Assembly: GCF_011683915.1 (NCBI RefSeq)
Contig: NZ_JAAQPH010000011.1
Location: 62,001-126,000, forward strand
DNA from: Pelagibius litoralis
GTDB taxonomy: Bacteria > Pseudomonadota > Alphaproteobacteria > Kiloniellales > Kiloniellaceae
Reading direction: 5' to 3'
Length of the DNA: 64,000 nucleotides
Made by a program: the position numbers and the translations under genes. The notes below the pieces were generated by a model, which was given only the letters and a program-made list of their open reading frames with translations, ran no database searches and was not told where the DNA came from. Every line of letters begins with the position of its first letter. The first letter of the stretch is position 1. Of this stretch, positions 9,107 through 18,862 are shown in pieces.

Positions 9107-11365
9107 GTGAGCCAGGCGCAGACACCTAAGGCGGGGTACGTCGCGGGACCCAAGGGTCCGGCGGCCGTGGCGACCGGCCTGCGCCCGCTGCTGGCCAGCC
9201 TGACCGCCGGGGTCATCTGCGGCCTGCTGGTGGTGGTCTTCTCGATCTCCGATGCGGCGCTGCTGTTCAACGGTGCGCTCAGCGGTTATGTCGCCGTCGG
9301 CATCGGGCTCTGTCTTTTCAGCAGCGCCGTCCTGGCCGCCATCATCGCCTGCAGTTCCTCCCATCCCGGCATGATCGGGCTGTCCCAGGAGGTGACGGTG
9401 GTGACCCTGGCGGTCATCGCCGCCTCCATGCATACGGCCATGGAGGGCCTCCGCAGCGAGCGCGAGATGCTGGTGACCATCGTGGTGGCGATCGGCCTGG
9501 CGACCTCCTTCACCGGGCTCTGCCTGCTGGCCCTGGGCGTCTTCCGCCTCGGCCGCCTGATCCGCTTCATTCCCTATCCGGTGATCGGCGGTTTTCTCGC
9601 CGGCATGGGCTGGCTGATCGTCCAGGGCGCCTTCGGCGTCATCCTGGGGGAGACGCCGACCCTGCAAAACCTCGCCATCCTGGTGGAGCCGGCCAACGTC
9701 GCGAAGTGGGCGCCGGCCACCCTTTTCGCCTGCATCCTGGCAGCCATTTCTCAGCGCGGCGGCAGTGCCTTTAGCCTGCCTGCCGCGATTGCCGCCGCCC
9801 TGCTGCTGTTTCATGCAACAACCTGGGTTCTGGCCCTGCCGCTGTCGCAGCTTCAGGCAGAGGGCTGGCTGTTCGACCTGCCGATGCAGGGCACGGTCTG
9901 GCCGCCCTTCACCGGCAACCCGTTGGACAGCATCGACTGGGGCGTGATCTGGGCGGAGGTGCCCAAGGTCATGGCCATGGTGGTGGTGACCGCGGCCTCG
10001 GTATTGCTGGCCTCCAGCGGGATCGAGCTGTCGCTGCGCCGCGATATCGACCTGGACCGCGAACTGCGCGCCGCCGGGCTCGCCAACTTCTTCGCCGGTA
10101 CCGGTGGCGGCGCGGCGGGCTTTCAGGGCCTCGGCCTCTCGCTGCTCGGCCACAAGCTGGGCGGCGACTTCCGCCTTGTCGGCCTGGTGGTGGCGGCGAT
10201 CTGCGTGGCGACGCTGTTCTTCGGCTCGGCGTTGCTGGCCTATATGCCGATCCCGCTGTTCGGCGGCCTGCTGCTGTGGATCGGCATCTCCCTGCTTTAC
10301 GACTGGCTGGTCGAGGCCTTTTTCAAGATGCCGCGCCGCGAGTACCTGATCATTCTGCTGATCCTGCTGGTGATCGGCTGGGTGGGATTCCTGGAAGGCG
10401 TTCTGGTCGGGGTGATTTCCGCCGTGGTGCTCTTCACCCTCGACTACAGCCGGGTCGAGATCGTGAAGTACGCCGCCACCGGCGACAACTTCCACAGCAG
10501 CGTGGAGCGCGCCGAAGAGGAACGCAGGATCCTTGTCACCCAGGGTCGGCAGATCCTGATCCTGAGGCTGCAAGGTTACGTCTTCTTCGGCACGGCACAT
10601 CGATTGCAAAAGCTTGTCCGGACCCGTATGCAGGACCGCAGCGAGCCGCGGCTGCGCTTCCTTCTGCTGGACTGCCGCAGTCTGACAGGCCTCGATTCTT
10701 CGGCGGTGCTCAGCTTCATCAAGATCGGCCAGCGCGCCGAACGCAACTGGGCGACGGTGGTCGTAACCAATATCCCGGATCGGATCGGCCGCCTGCTGAA
10801 CGACGGCGGCTTTGGGACCGAGAGCGGCCTGCCGGTCCGCTCGTTTCCGGAGTTCGACCGTGCCCTGGAGTGGTGTGAGGAGCGCTTGCTGGAGGCTGCG
10901 GCAGGTGGGCCGCGCTCGCGGCAGGATAATTCCATCGAGGGCCTCCTGACCCGCGCCCTTGGTGACCGGCGGGCCGCCGGCATCATGCAGCTTTATCTCG
11001 AAAAGATGACGCTTGGCCCGAAGGCCACGCTGATTCACCAGGGCGAGGTCTCAAGCGACCTGTTCTTTGTCGAGTCCGGCCGGGTCAGCGTTCAGATCGA
11101 GACGCCGGAGGGTATCGGCGTGCGCCTCAGGACCATGGGCATGGGCACCATCGTCGGCGAGATCGCCTTTTATCTGGACCAGTGCCGCTCCGCTTCCGTG
11201 GTCGCCGATACCGAAGCGGTCGTCTGGCGCCTCAGCCGGGACTCCCTGGCGCGGATGAAGGCCGAGGCGCCGGATATCGCCTCCGCCTTTCATGAGCACC
11301 TGGTCCGCATGCTGGCGGCCCGGGTGACCCAGACCACCGGTCTAATCAGATCGCTGGCTGACTAA
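9107..11365 (+). CDS. SulP-family anion transporter with STAS and cyclic-nucleotide-binding domains
   Basis: Inner-membrane SulP (SLC26-like) transporter of 752 residues. The N-terminal 430 or so residues are hydrophobic and hold the transport core; substrates in this family are sulfate, bicarbonate or other anions and cannot be told here. A STAS domain follows (DCRSLTGLDSSA near residue 530), and the last 120 residues form a cyclic-nucleotide-binding domain with an intact phosphate-binding cassette (GEIA with E685, then R694 in RSAS). The GTG at 9107 is preferred over GTGs at 9083 and 9092 because GGGGAG lies 8 nt upstream of it. Fusion of SulP with a cNMP-binding domain suggests transport gated by cAMP or cGMP, notable given the nucleotide cyclase gene 5 kb downstream. 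Confidence 0.88.
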   Translation: MSQAQTPKAGYVAGPKGPAAVATGLRPLLASLTAGVICGLLVVVFSISDAALLFNGALSGYVAVGIGLCLFSSAVLAAIIACSSSHPGMIGLSQEVTVVTLAVIAASMHTAMEGLRSEREMLVTIVVAIGLATSFTGLCLLALGVFRLGRLIRFIPYPVIGGFLAGMGWLIVQGAFGVILGETPTLQNLAILVEPANVAKWAPATLFACILAAISQRGGSAFSLPAAIAAALLLFHATTWVLALPLSQLQAEGWLFDLPMQGTVWPPFTGNPLDSIDWGVIWAEVPKVMAMVVVTAASVLLASSGIELSLRRDIDLDRELRAAGLANFFAGTGGGAAGFQGLGLSLLGHKLGGDFRLVGLVVAAICVATLFFGSALLAYMPIPLFGGLLLWIGISLLYDWLVEAFFKMPRREYLIILLILLVIGWVGFLEGVLVGVISAVVLFTLDYSRVEIVKYAATGDNFHSSVERAEEERRILVTQGRQILILRLQGYVFFGTAHRLQKLVRTRMQDRSEPRLRFLLLDCRSLTGLDSSAVLSFIKIGQRAERNWATVVVTNIPDRIGRLLNDGGFGTESGLPVRSFPEFDRALEWCEERLLEAAAGGPRSRQDNSIEGLLTRALGDRRAAGIMQLYLEKMTLGPKATLIHQGEVSSDLFFVESGRVSVQIETPEGIGVRLRTMGMGTIVGEIAFYLDQCRSASVVADTEAVVWRLSRDSLARMKAEAPDIASAFHEHLVRMLAARVTQTTGLIRSLAD

Positions 11366-11639
11366 AGGGCCGGTTGCTGGCTGTGTTCCACTTTAGATTG
11401 TGTTGCCGATTTATTACAGGACAGAGTTAAAGTCCTGAAATGACGGTCTGGAGGGCCGCCTCTAATACTGATGTGACGCCCGGGATACCCTTTTTGACTC
11501 CCGCGGCGCCTTGAAATCTGATAGAAATCGCCTGGGGCTTGGGAGAGCACGCCATTGATATTCCTTGTGTTTGGTCGTCGCGTTATATGCGAAGCGACTT
11601 GGCCACCCCGATATATTTTTATGATTCGGGGACGGCCTG
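11366..11639 (+). other. Intergenic region upstream of the FecR/cadherin-like giant gene
   Basis: This 274-nt gap is less GC-rich than its flanks and presumably holds the promoter of the next gene. It contains a short inverted repeat, CAGGAC-N9-GTCCTG (11417-11437), with no T-tract after it, so it looks more like a protein site or RNA hairpin than a terminator. No convincing -35/-10 pair was found. Confidence 0.4.
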
Positions 11640-14600
11640 ATGTCGAAGACAGTTGATTCATTTCAACAGGTAACGACCAGCAACCTCGACGAGACTCAGG
11701 GCCTCGGCGAGGCTGGTATCGTCGTCGATTCGGACCTGCTGTTCGCCGCCGAATTCGTTCGGCTTGGCGACGACCTTCTGCTGCGCGGCCCCGACGGCGA
11801 AGAACTTCTGCTGACGGACTACTTCGCGCAGAATCCGCCGCCGGCCTTGGAGACGGCGGAAGGCGCGCGGATGTCGCCGGAAACCGTCGATGCGCTTGCG
11901 GGTCCCGAATTTCCGACCGCCTATGCCCAGCTCGGCGGGGCGCAGCTCGGTCAGCCGATCGGCGAGGTCAGCAACCTGGACGGCATCGCCCGGGTGCAGC
12001 GGGCGGACGGCAGCCGCGCCGACCTGGAAGAAGGCGATCCCGTCTTTCAGGGCGACGTGGTCTCCACCGGCGTCGGTTCCGAACTCGGCATCCTCTTCAT
12101 CGACGATACCGTATTTGCGTTGTCGGCCAACTCGCGGATGCTCATCGACGAGCTGATCTACAACCCCGGCAGCACCGTGAATTCCATGGGGATCTCCCTG
12201 ATCCAGGGAACCTTTGTCTTCGTCACCGGCCAGATCGCGCCGAGCGGCGGCATCGAGGTGGAAACCCCGGTGGGCACCATCGGTATCCGCGGGACGACCG
12301 TGGGCGTGCAGGTCGGCACCTTCGGCGGGGCGACGCGGATCGCCAATCTGGTCAATCCGGAAACCGGCGAACTCGGCAGCTTCGTTTTCTCCAACAGCGC
12401 CGGCGACGCGCTGTTCACCCTGTCCAACCACTTCCTCGACGTGCGCAGCGCCAACACCGATCCCGGTGTGCCCACCGTGATCTCGGGCCAGGACATCGTC
12501 AACGCTTTCGGCCGCGCCCTGAACCGGGCGGTGGAGATCCAACGCAGCCTCAGCCAGGATCAGACCGAGGAACCGCCGAACGAGCCCCAGGACGAGCAGG
12601 AGAGCGGGCTTGACGCCGAGCAGCTTCAGGCTCTGGAAGAGGCGGGCCTGACGCCGGAGCAGATCGAGGCGCTGTTGAACGAACCGGTCATCGAGACTGC
12701 GGCCGGGCCGCCCCAGAACCCGCTGCCGGGCCAGCCCTTGGGCGAAGGCAGCGGTTTCAGCGGCGGCCTGACGCCGCCGGGGGCCGGTAGCGGCGGCGGT
12801 ACGGGCGCCGGCGGCGGCACGGACATTGAGACCTCCAGCCCGCCGCCCAGCCCCTCCGACGGCAACGTTGTGCCGCCCACGCTGGGCGGTGGCGGCGGCG
12901 ATGACGACGACCCGCCCGGCAATACGGTGCCGACGGTCTCGGGCCCGGGCACCGGAACCGACGAAGGCGACCTCGTCCAGATCGGCCCGGCGGCTCTGAG
13001 CGCCAGCGATGCGGAAACCAGCGACCCGTCTTTGTTGGTTTACACCGTTACGGGGACTTCGAACGGCCTCGTCGTTCTTATCGCCGGCGGGGTTCCCCAG
13101 GTCGTCTTCAGCTTTACCCAGGCGGATATCGACAATGGTCTGGTGTTCTTCGCCCACGACGGCAGCGAGACGGTCCAGGGGTCATTCACCGTCACCGTTG
13201 CGGACCCCAACGGCGGCGTCTCGGCGCCCACCGTGGTGCCCATCGGTGTGACCCCCGTCGACGATGCGCCGGTCCTGGTGACCAACAGCCTGACTGTGAC
13301 CGAGGGCGGAGAGGTGGTGCTGAGCAGCGATAACCTCAGCGCCAGCGACGCCGACACGAGCGACGCCGACCTGATCTTTGTGGTCAGCGACGTGACCGGT
13401 GGTGAGTTCCGGTTGGTGAGTGTCAGCCCGGCCCCCTTTGCAGCGGCCGCCGTACAGCAGCAAGCAGCTGTGACCACCTTCACCCAGCAGCAGATCGCCA
13501 ACGGTCAAGTGATCTTCGTGCACTACGGCGAGAAGCCGCCGAGCTACAGCGTCGCGGTGAGTGATGACGGCACCAATTTCAGCCCGCCGCAGGTGGTGAG
13601 CGTGAATTTCACGCCGGTCAACGATGCGCCGGAGGCCGAAGATGATGCCTTTGCCACGGACGAGGACAGCAGCCTGTCCGACGATCTTTTCGCCGACAAC
13701 GGCAACGGCGCGGACAGCGATGCCGAGGGCGACGACCTGACGGTGACGGCGGTGAACGGCAATCCCTTCACGCCGGGTGAAACAATCGAGCTGGACTCGG
13801 GTGCGGAACTGACTGTCAATGCAGACGGCAGCTTCGACTACGAGACCTTTGGGCAGTTCGGGTCGCTGGGGGCGGGCGAGAGCGCCGAGGAGACCTTCAT
13901 CTACACGATTGACGACGGGAACGGCGGTAGCGACACGGCGACCGTTACCATCACCATCAACGGCGTGAACGACGCCCCGGATGCAGTGGATGATGTTTTC
14001 ACGATCCAAGAGAACGACAATCTTGAGGCCAACGTTCTTGACGACAACAGTATCATCTACGGCGGCGATTCCGACGTCGATGAAAATGACGAGTTGTCGG
14101 TTACCGAAGTAAACGGCAATGCCGCTGCGGTTGGCGGCCAGATCACTCTGACGTCCGGTGCGCTGCTGCTGCTGAATGCCGATGGGACGTTCAGCTACGA
14201 GCCAGGCACTGCGTTCGACAGCCTGGGCGACGGCGAAAGCAGACAGGAAACCTTCACCTACACTATTGACGACGGCAATGGCGGTACGGACACCGCGACC
14301 GTGACCATCACTATAGAAGGTCAGAACGACGCGCCGGAGCTGCTGGCCAACAGCCTGAACGTTTCCGAAGGCGAGACCGTCACCCTGAGCAGCGACAATC
14401 TCAGCGCCGGCGATGTCGATGGCGATAACGCGGCCCTGTTCTTCACGGTCAGCAATTTAGCCGGAGGACGCTTCGTACGCAGGCTTGACGACCAGCAGGA
14501 ACAAACCGTTACCGCCTTCACCCAACAGCAGATTGACAACGAAGAAATCGCTTTCGTGCATGACGGTGGCGAGCTACCGCCGAGCTACGATGTTTCGGTG

Positions 14601-16493
14601 AGCGACGGCGACCTTTCGAGCGACCCGGTGGCGGCGGAGATCGATTTCACGCCGGTGAATGACCCGCCGGTGCTCGGCAATAACAGCCTGAACGTTTCCG
14701 AAGGTGAGACCGTCACCCTGAGCAGCGATAACCTCAGCGTTAGCGATTCTGACAATGATCCTGTGTCGTTGGTTTTCACGGTCAGTGGCGTAACGGGTGG
14801 GCAGTTCGAACTGACCAGCGCCCCTGACGAGCCCATTACCAGTTTTACCCAGCAGCAGATTACGGATGGCGAAGTAGTTTTCGTCGACAATGGCGACGAA
14901 GAAGCGCCGAGCTACAGCGTCTCGGTGAGCGACGGCGACCTCTCGACGGAGCCGGCGGCGGCGGAGATCGACTTCACGCCGGTGAACGACGCACCGATGC
15001 TGGGCAACAACAGCCTGAGCGTTGAGGAAGGCGGGACCGTAACGCTGAGCAGTGAGAACCTCAGCGCCGATGACATCGACAGCAGTAATGCCGGGCTCCT
15101 CTTCACGGTGAGCAACGTGACCGGCGGCCAGTTCATACTGTGGTTGCCGGGTGAGGATGTGGGCCAGGTCGTCACCTCTTTCACGCAGCAGCAAATTGCC
15201 CAGGAAGCCGTCTCTTTCGTGCATGACGGGGGCGAGGACGCGCCGAGCTACAACGTCTCAGTGAGCGACGGCGACCTCTCGACCGACCCGGTGGCGGCGG
15301 ACATCGACTTCACCGCGGTGAACGATCCGCCGGTGCTCGGAAACAACAGCCTGAACGTTTCCGAAGGTGAGGCCGTCACCCTGAGCAGCGACAACCTCAG
15401 CGTCAGCGACGTCGATAATGATCCTACGGAGTTGGTTTTTACGGTCAGTGGCGTAACCGGTGGGCAGTTCGAGCTGGCCAGCGTCCCTGAAGAGCCCATT
15501 ACCAGTTTTACCCAGCAGCAGGTTACGGATGGCGAAATAGTTTTCGTCGACAACGGCGATGAAGAAGCGCCGAGCTACAGCGTCTCGGTAAGTGACGGTG
15601 ATTTGTCGACGGAGCCGGCGGCGGCGGAGATCGATTTCGTGCTGATGAACGACGCGCCGGTTCTGGCAACCAACAGCCTGAGTGTCACCCAAGGTGGTCA
15701 GGTGGAGCTAAGTTTCGAGAATCTCAGCGCCAGCGATATCGATAATGACGACGCGGCTCTGGTGTTTACGGTCAGTAACGTCACCGGCGGATGGTTCGCG
15801 CTGAGAAGCAATGTTGAGGAAACCGTTACCTCCTTCACCCAGCAGCAGATCACCGAAGAGGAAGTGCTTTTCTTCCACGACGGCGGTGAGGATGCGCCGA
15901 GTTACGATGTCTCGGTGAGCGATAGCGATCTGTCGACCGATCCGGTGGCCGCGGAGATCGAGTTCACGCCGGGTTCCAGTTTCACGTCTTCTTTCTCGAC
16001 CGTTGTTCAGGATATCGCTGACGATGAGGAGCCGGTTGTGGATGACTTCACCCTGGTCACCAACAGCGAGGACGGCAGGCTGACGGGAACCGAGGGTAAC
16101 GACCTTATCCTGGGCGAGTCTTCGCTCACCGGTTTGGCGCTTGACGGCCTTGACGGCGACGACGTTCTGCGCGGCGGCCCTGGCGACGATACCCTGGACG
16201 GCGGCGCGGGCAGCGACAGCCTGTTCGGCGGCGGTGGCGCGGACCTCTTCGTTCTGCGGGCGGCGGACGCCGCCGAAACCCTGGAACTGACCGACGTCAT
16301 CGGGGACTTTGAGGTCGGCATCGACAGCCTGGTACTCGTCGACGGCCTGACGGGCGACGATTTGACGGTCAGCGAAACCCCAGAGGGCGACGCGGTGATC
16401 GCCCTGCAGTCGACGGGCGCCTTCCTGGCCGTGGTTCAGGGCGTTTCCGCCGCGGATATCAGCCCTGACAATATCGATACCGCAATGTCGTGA
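11640..16493 (+). CDS. Giant surface protein: FecR domain, cadherin-like (CSPG) and VCBS repeats, RTX tail
   Basis: 1617 residues with a modular layout. Residues 1-100 are an acidic N-terminal region without a Sec signal. Residues 115-230 form a FecR-type domain (from GEVSNLDGIARVQ to TPVGTIGIRGT). A Pro/Gly-rich linker spans 340-440. There is then one degenerate cadherin-like (CSPG-type) repeat (438-545), a clear one (546-660), two VCBS-like repeats (665-895, ending FIYTIDDGNGG-type), and five more CSPG-type repeats (902-1450) marked by VSEGETVTLSSDNLS and SFTQQQI. RTX nonapeptides (1502-1535) and an acidic tail close the protein. Type I secretion and an adhesive or matrix role are inferred; FecR domains of this class occur in large secreted repeat proteins. 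GGGGACGG lies upstream of the ATG. Confidence 0.85.
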   Translation: MSKTVDSFQQVTTSNLDETQGLGEAGIVVDSDLLFAAEFVRLGDDLLLRGPDGEELLLTDYFAQNPPPALETAEGARMSPETVDALAGPEFPTAYAQLGGAQLGQPIGEVSNLDGIARVQRADGSRADLEEGDPVFQGDVVSTGVGSELGILFIDDTVFALSANSRMLIDELIYNPGSTVNSMGISLIQGTFVFVTGQIAPSGGIEVETPVGTIGIRGTTVGVQVGTFGGATRIANLVNPETGELGSFVFSNSAGDALFTLSNHFLDVRSANTDPGVPTVISGQDIVNAFGRALNRAVEIQRSLSQDQTEEPPNEPQDEQESGLDAEQLQALEEAGLTPEQIEALLNEPVIETAAGPPQNPLPGQPLGEGSGFSGGLTPPGAGSGGGTGAGGGTDIETSSPPPSPSDGNVVPPTLGGGGGDDDDPPGNTVPTVSGPGTGTDEGDLVQIGPAALSASDAETSDPSLLVYTVTGTSNGLVVLIAGGVPQVVFSFTQADIDNGLVFFAHDGSETVQGSFTVTVADPNGGVSAPTVVPIGVTPVDDAPVLVTNSLTVTEGGEVVLSSDNLSASDADTSDADLIFVVSDVTGGEFRLVSVSPAPFAAAAVQQQAAVTTFTQQQIANGQVIFVHYGEKPPSYSVAVSDDGTNFSPPQVVSVNFTPVNDAPEAEDDAFATDEDSSLSDDLFADNGNGADSDAEGDDLTVTAVNGNPFTPGETIELDSGAELTVNADGSFDYETFGQFGSLGAGESAEETFIYTIDDGNGGSDTATVTITINGVNDAPDAVDDVFTIQENDNLEANVLDDNSIIYGGDSDVDENDELSVTEVNGNAAAVGGQITLTSGALLLLNADGTFSYEPGTAFDSLGDGESRQETFTYTIDDGNGGTDTATVTITIEGQNDAPELLANSLNVSEGETVTLSSDNLSAGDVDGDNAALFFTVSNLAGGRFVRRLDDQQEQTVTAFTQQQIDNEEIAFVHDGGELPPSYDVSVSDGDLSSDPVAAEIDFTPVNDPPVLGNNSLNVSEGETVTLSSDNLSVSDSDNDPVSLVFTVSGVTGGQFELTSAPDEPITSFTQQQITDGEVVFVDNGDEEAPSYSVSVSDGDLSTEPAAAEIDFTPVNDAPMLGNNSLSVEEGGTVTLSSENLSADDIDSSNAGLLFTVSNVTGGQFILWLPGEDVGQVVTSFTQQQIAQEAVSFVHDGGEDAPSYNVSVSDGDLSTDPVAADIDFTAVNDPPVLGNNSLNVSEGEAVTLSSDNLSVSDVDNDPTELVFTVSGVTGGQFELASVPEEPITSFTQQQVTDGEIVFVDNGDEEAPSYSVSVSDGDLSTEPAAAEIDFVLMNDAPVLATNSLSVTQGGQVELSFENLSASDIDNDDAALVFTVSNVTGGWFALRSNVEETVTSFTQQQITEEEVLFFHDGGEDAPSYDVSVSDSDLSTDPVAAEIEFTPGSSFTSSFSTVVQDIADDEEPVVDDFTLVTNSEDGRLTGTEGNDLILGESSLTGLALDGLDGDDVLRGGPGDDTLDGGAGSDSLFGGGGADLFVLRAADAAETLELTDVIGDFEVGIDSLVLVDGLTGDDLTVSETPEGDAVIALQSTGAFLAVVQGVSAADISPDNIDTAMS
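14673..15990 (+). repeat. Tandem duplication of a two-repeat cadherin-like block
   Basis: Repeats starting at 14673 and 15000 are copied as a pair at 15336 and 15663, an offset of exactly 663 nt. The first and third units are nearly the same in DNA over their 327-nt length, much closer to each other than to their direct neighbours, which indicates a recent in-frame duplication. Confidence 0.8.
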
Positions 16494-16576
16494 AGTTTGG
16501 GCTATCCTAGGTTCCGGGATATCGTGATGCCGGCCGCCCATAAGATGTCGGCCGAGGTGGAAAGGGAATCCAGGAC

Positions 16577-18856
16577 GTGAGTGGGGAGGCTTTGTCCGGC
16601 GCGGCCGCGGCCAAGCGGCGCTTGCTTGCCCTGCTGCGGCGTTTCGGTTTCAGCCGGGTCCTGGGACTGTCCCTGCTGCTGCCCCTGCTGGCCCTCAGGG
16701 TCTGGGACCCGGCGCCGCTTGAGATTCTTCGCCTGAAGATTTTCGATCTCTATCAGATCGCCCAGCCGCGCGAGCCGACGATGCAGCCGGCGATCATTGT
16801 CGACATCGATGAAGAGAGTCTCGCCGAGATCGGCCAGTGGCCCTGGCCGCGCACCGAAGTTGCGCGCATGGTCGCGCAGCTGCGCGAGGCCGGTGCGGTG
16901 GCCATCGCTTTCGATGTGGTCTTCGCCGAACCGGACCGAACCTCGCCCGCCCTTTATGCGGAGTCTCTCGGCGGGCTCGAACCTGAGGTGGCCGCGGCCC
17001 TGCGCGCCCTGCCCAGCAATGACGAGGTCCTGGCCCGCGAACTCGCGCAGACCCGCCTGGTGCTTGGCCAGTCCGGCTACCACCGTAATGTGACCGGCAA
17101 AGAAAGCGCGCCGCAGCCGAAAGTTCCGCTGGCCACCATCGGCGGTGACCCGCGGCCCTATCTCTTTCGCTTCCCGGCCCTGGTGCGCAACACCCCGGTG
17201 CTGGATGAAGCGGCGCCCGGGCGGGCGGTCTTCAACCTGGTGCCCGGCAGTGATGGCGTGGTGCGGCGCGTGCCGGCCTTTGTGGTGGCCGCGGGTGAGA
17301 TCGTGCCGAGCCTGACCGTCGAACTTCTGCGGCTCGCCACCGGCGGCAACGCCTTTGCCATCAAGACCAATGAGGCCGGGATCAGCGCCTTTGTGGTCGG
17401 CGGGGTGGAGGTGCCGACGGACCGCCACGGCCGCCTCTGGATGTACTATGCCAAGTCGCGTCCGGAACTCTATGTCTCGGCCCGGGAGCTGTTGGCGGGC
17501 AGCGTGCCGACGGAACGCCTGGCCGGAAAGCTGGTGCTGATCGGAACCTCCGCCGCCGGGCTCTTCGACATCAAGGCGACGCCGCTGCAGGACCGTGTGC
17601 CCGGGGTCGAGGTGCATGCCCAGATGCTTGAGATGATCCTTTCCGGGCAGCTTCTGCTGCGCCCGAACTATGCGCTGGGGGCGGAGCTTTTGATGTTGGC
17701 CGCCGTGGCCCTGACGATGATCGCCCTGGTGCCGGTTCTCGGTGCCGCCCTGACCCTGCTGCTGGGCGCGCTGGTTGCGGCGGCGCTGTGGACGGCGTCC
17801 TGGTTCCTGTTCACCGGCGAGGGGCTGTTGATCGACGTCGCCTATCCGCTGATCGGCTCCTTCGCGGTCTTCACCCTGCTGGTCTTTACCAACTACCTGC
17901 GCGAGGAGGGCCGACGGCAAAGGGTGCGCAGTGCATTTCGTCAGTACCTGTCGCCGACCCTGGTCGATCAACTGGCCAACGAGCCGGACCGGCTGGTTCT
18001 GGGCGGCGAGAGCCGGGAGATGACGGTGCTGTTCAGCGACGTGCGCGGTTTCACGTCGATCTCGGAGCGTCTGCAGGACCGGCCACAGGAGCTGACCCGC
18101 CTGATGAACCGCCTGCTGACGCCGCTGACGGCGGAGATCATGGAGAACAACGGCACCATCGACAAATACATGGGCGATGCCGTCATGGCCTTCTGGAATG
18201 CGCCCCTGCCGGATGCCGATCACGTTTTCAATGCCTGCAAGGCGGCCCTTGCAATGCTGGAAGCCCTTGAACGGTTGAACGAGGCGCTGGTGCAGGAAGC
18301 CCGGGAGGCCGGGGGCGGTGAGGCAATGTGCATGAATGTGGGTATCGGCATCAACACCGGGACCTGTGTCGTTGGCAACATGGGGTCGGAACAGCGCTTC
18401 GATTACTCGGTGCTTGGCGATGCGGTGAACCTTGCCTCCCGCCTGGAAGGGCAGTGCAAGACCTATGGGGCGTCGATCATTCTGGGGGAGGCGACGGCCG
18501 CTGTCCTGGGTACGGAGGGTGTGCTTGTGGAACTCGATATGATCCGGGTGAAAGGCAAGCGCGAGCCGCAGCGCATCTTCGCCCTGCTCGGCGGAGCGGC
18601 GCTGCCGGATGCCCCCGCTCTGATGGATGGCAACGATGTTCGTGCTACGACAGGCGGGATAGCCGAAGTTCTGGCCGCCTATCGCGCGCAGGATTGGGAC
18701 AGGGCGCTTCAGATGATCGATGGGCTGGCCGGCCGCCGGCTGGCGCTGCTGGACCTGGACGTCTTCCTGCCGATGTACCGCAGGCGCATCGAGAATTTCC
18801 GCCGCCGCCCGCCGCCCGCGGATTGGGACGGTGTTTTCACGGCTGAGACGAAGTAA
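16577..18856 (+). CDS. CHASE2-domain class III adenylate/guanylate cyclase
   Basis: Membrane-bound nucleotide cyclase of 759 residues. It has one N-terminal transmembrane segment (about 25-45), an extracytoplasmic CHASE2 sensor (about 50-340), three closely spaced transmembrane segments (about 360-440) and a C-terminal class III catalytic domain. Catalytic residues are present: metal-binding D488 (FSDVRGFT) and D534 (KYMGDAV), K530 as candidate purine-contacting lysine, and N618/R622 (NLASR) for transition-state binding. It is therefore expected to be active; cAMP is more likely than cGMP but not proven. The GTG start is preceded by AAAGGGA. It lies 83 nt after the FecR-domain protein; FecR/CHASE2-cyclase neighbours suggest the cyclase senses something about the envelope or surface protein. 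Confidence 0.88.
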   Translation: MSGEALSGAAAAKRRLLALLRRFGFSRVLGLSLLLPLLALRVWDPAPLEILRLKIFDLYQIAQPREPTMQPAIIVDIDEESLAEIGQWPWPRTEVARMVAQLREAGAVAIAFDVVFAEPDRTSPALYAESLGGLEPEVAAALRALPSNDEVLARELAQTRLVLGQSGYHRNVTGKESAPQPKVPLATIGGDPRPYLFRFPALVRNTPVLDEAAPGRAVFNLVPGSDGVVRRVPAFVVAAGEIVPSLTVELLRLATGGNAFAIKTNEAGISAFVVGGVEVPTDRHGRLWMYYAKSRPELYVSARELLAGSVPTERLAGKLVLIGTSAAGLFDIKATPLQDRVPGVEVHAQMLEMILSGQLLLRPNYALGAELLMLAAVALTMIALVPVLGAALTLLLGALVAAALWTASWFLFTGEGLLIDVAYPLIGSFAVFTLLVFTNYLREEGRRQRVRSAFRQYLSPTLVDQLANEPDRLVLGGESREMTVLFSDVRGFTSISERLQDRPQELTRLMNRLLTPLTAEIMENNGTIDKYMGDAVMAFWNAPLPDADHVFNACKAALAMLEALERLNEALVQEAREAGGGEAMCMNVGIGINTGTCVVGNMGSEQRFDYSVLGDAVNLASRLEGQCKTYGASIILGEATAAVLGTEGVLVELDMIRVKGKREPQRIFALLGGAALPDAPALMDGNDVRATTGGIAEVLAAYRAQDWDRALQMIDGLAGRRLALLDLDVFLPMYRRRIENFRRRPPPADWDGVFTAETK

Positions 18857-18862
18857 ACGCGA

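Noticed and set aside
9032-11038. 668-codon open frame antisense to the SulP gene
   Set aside because: Rich in Gln, His and Arg with no domain; the SulP/STAS/cNMP product on the plus strand explains the region.
11417-11437. Terminator after the SulP gene
   Set aside because: The 6-bp stem is weak and lacks a T-tract.
16502-18223. 573-codon open frame antisense to the CHASE2 cyclase
   Set aside because: Low-complexity Arg/Gln/His-rich shadow; cyclase motifs lie on the other strand.
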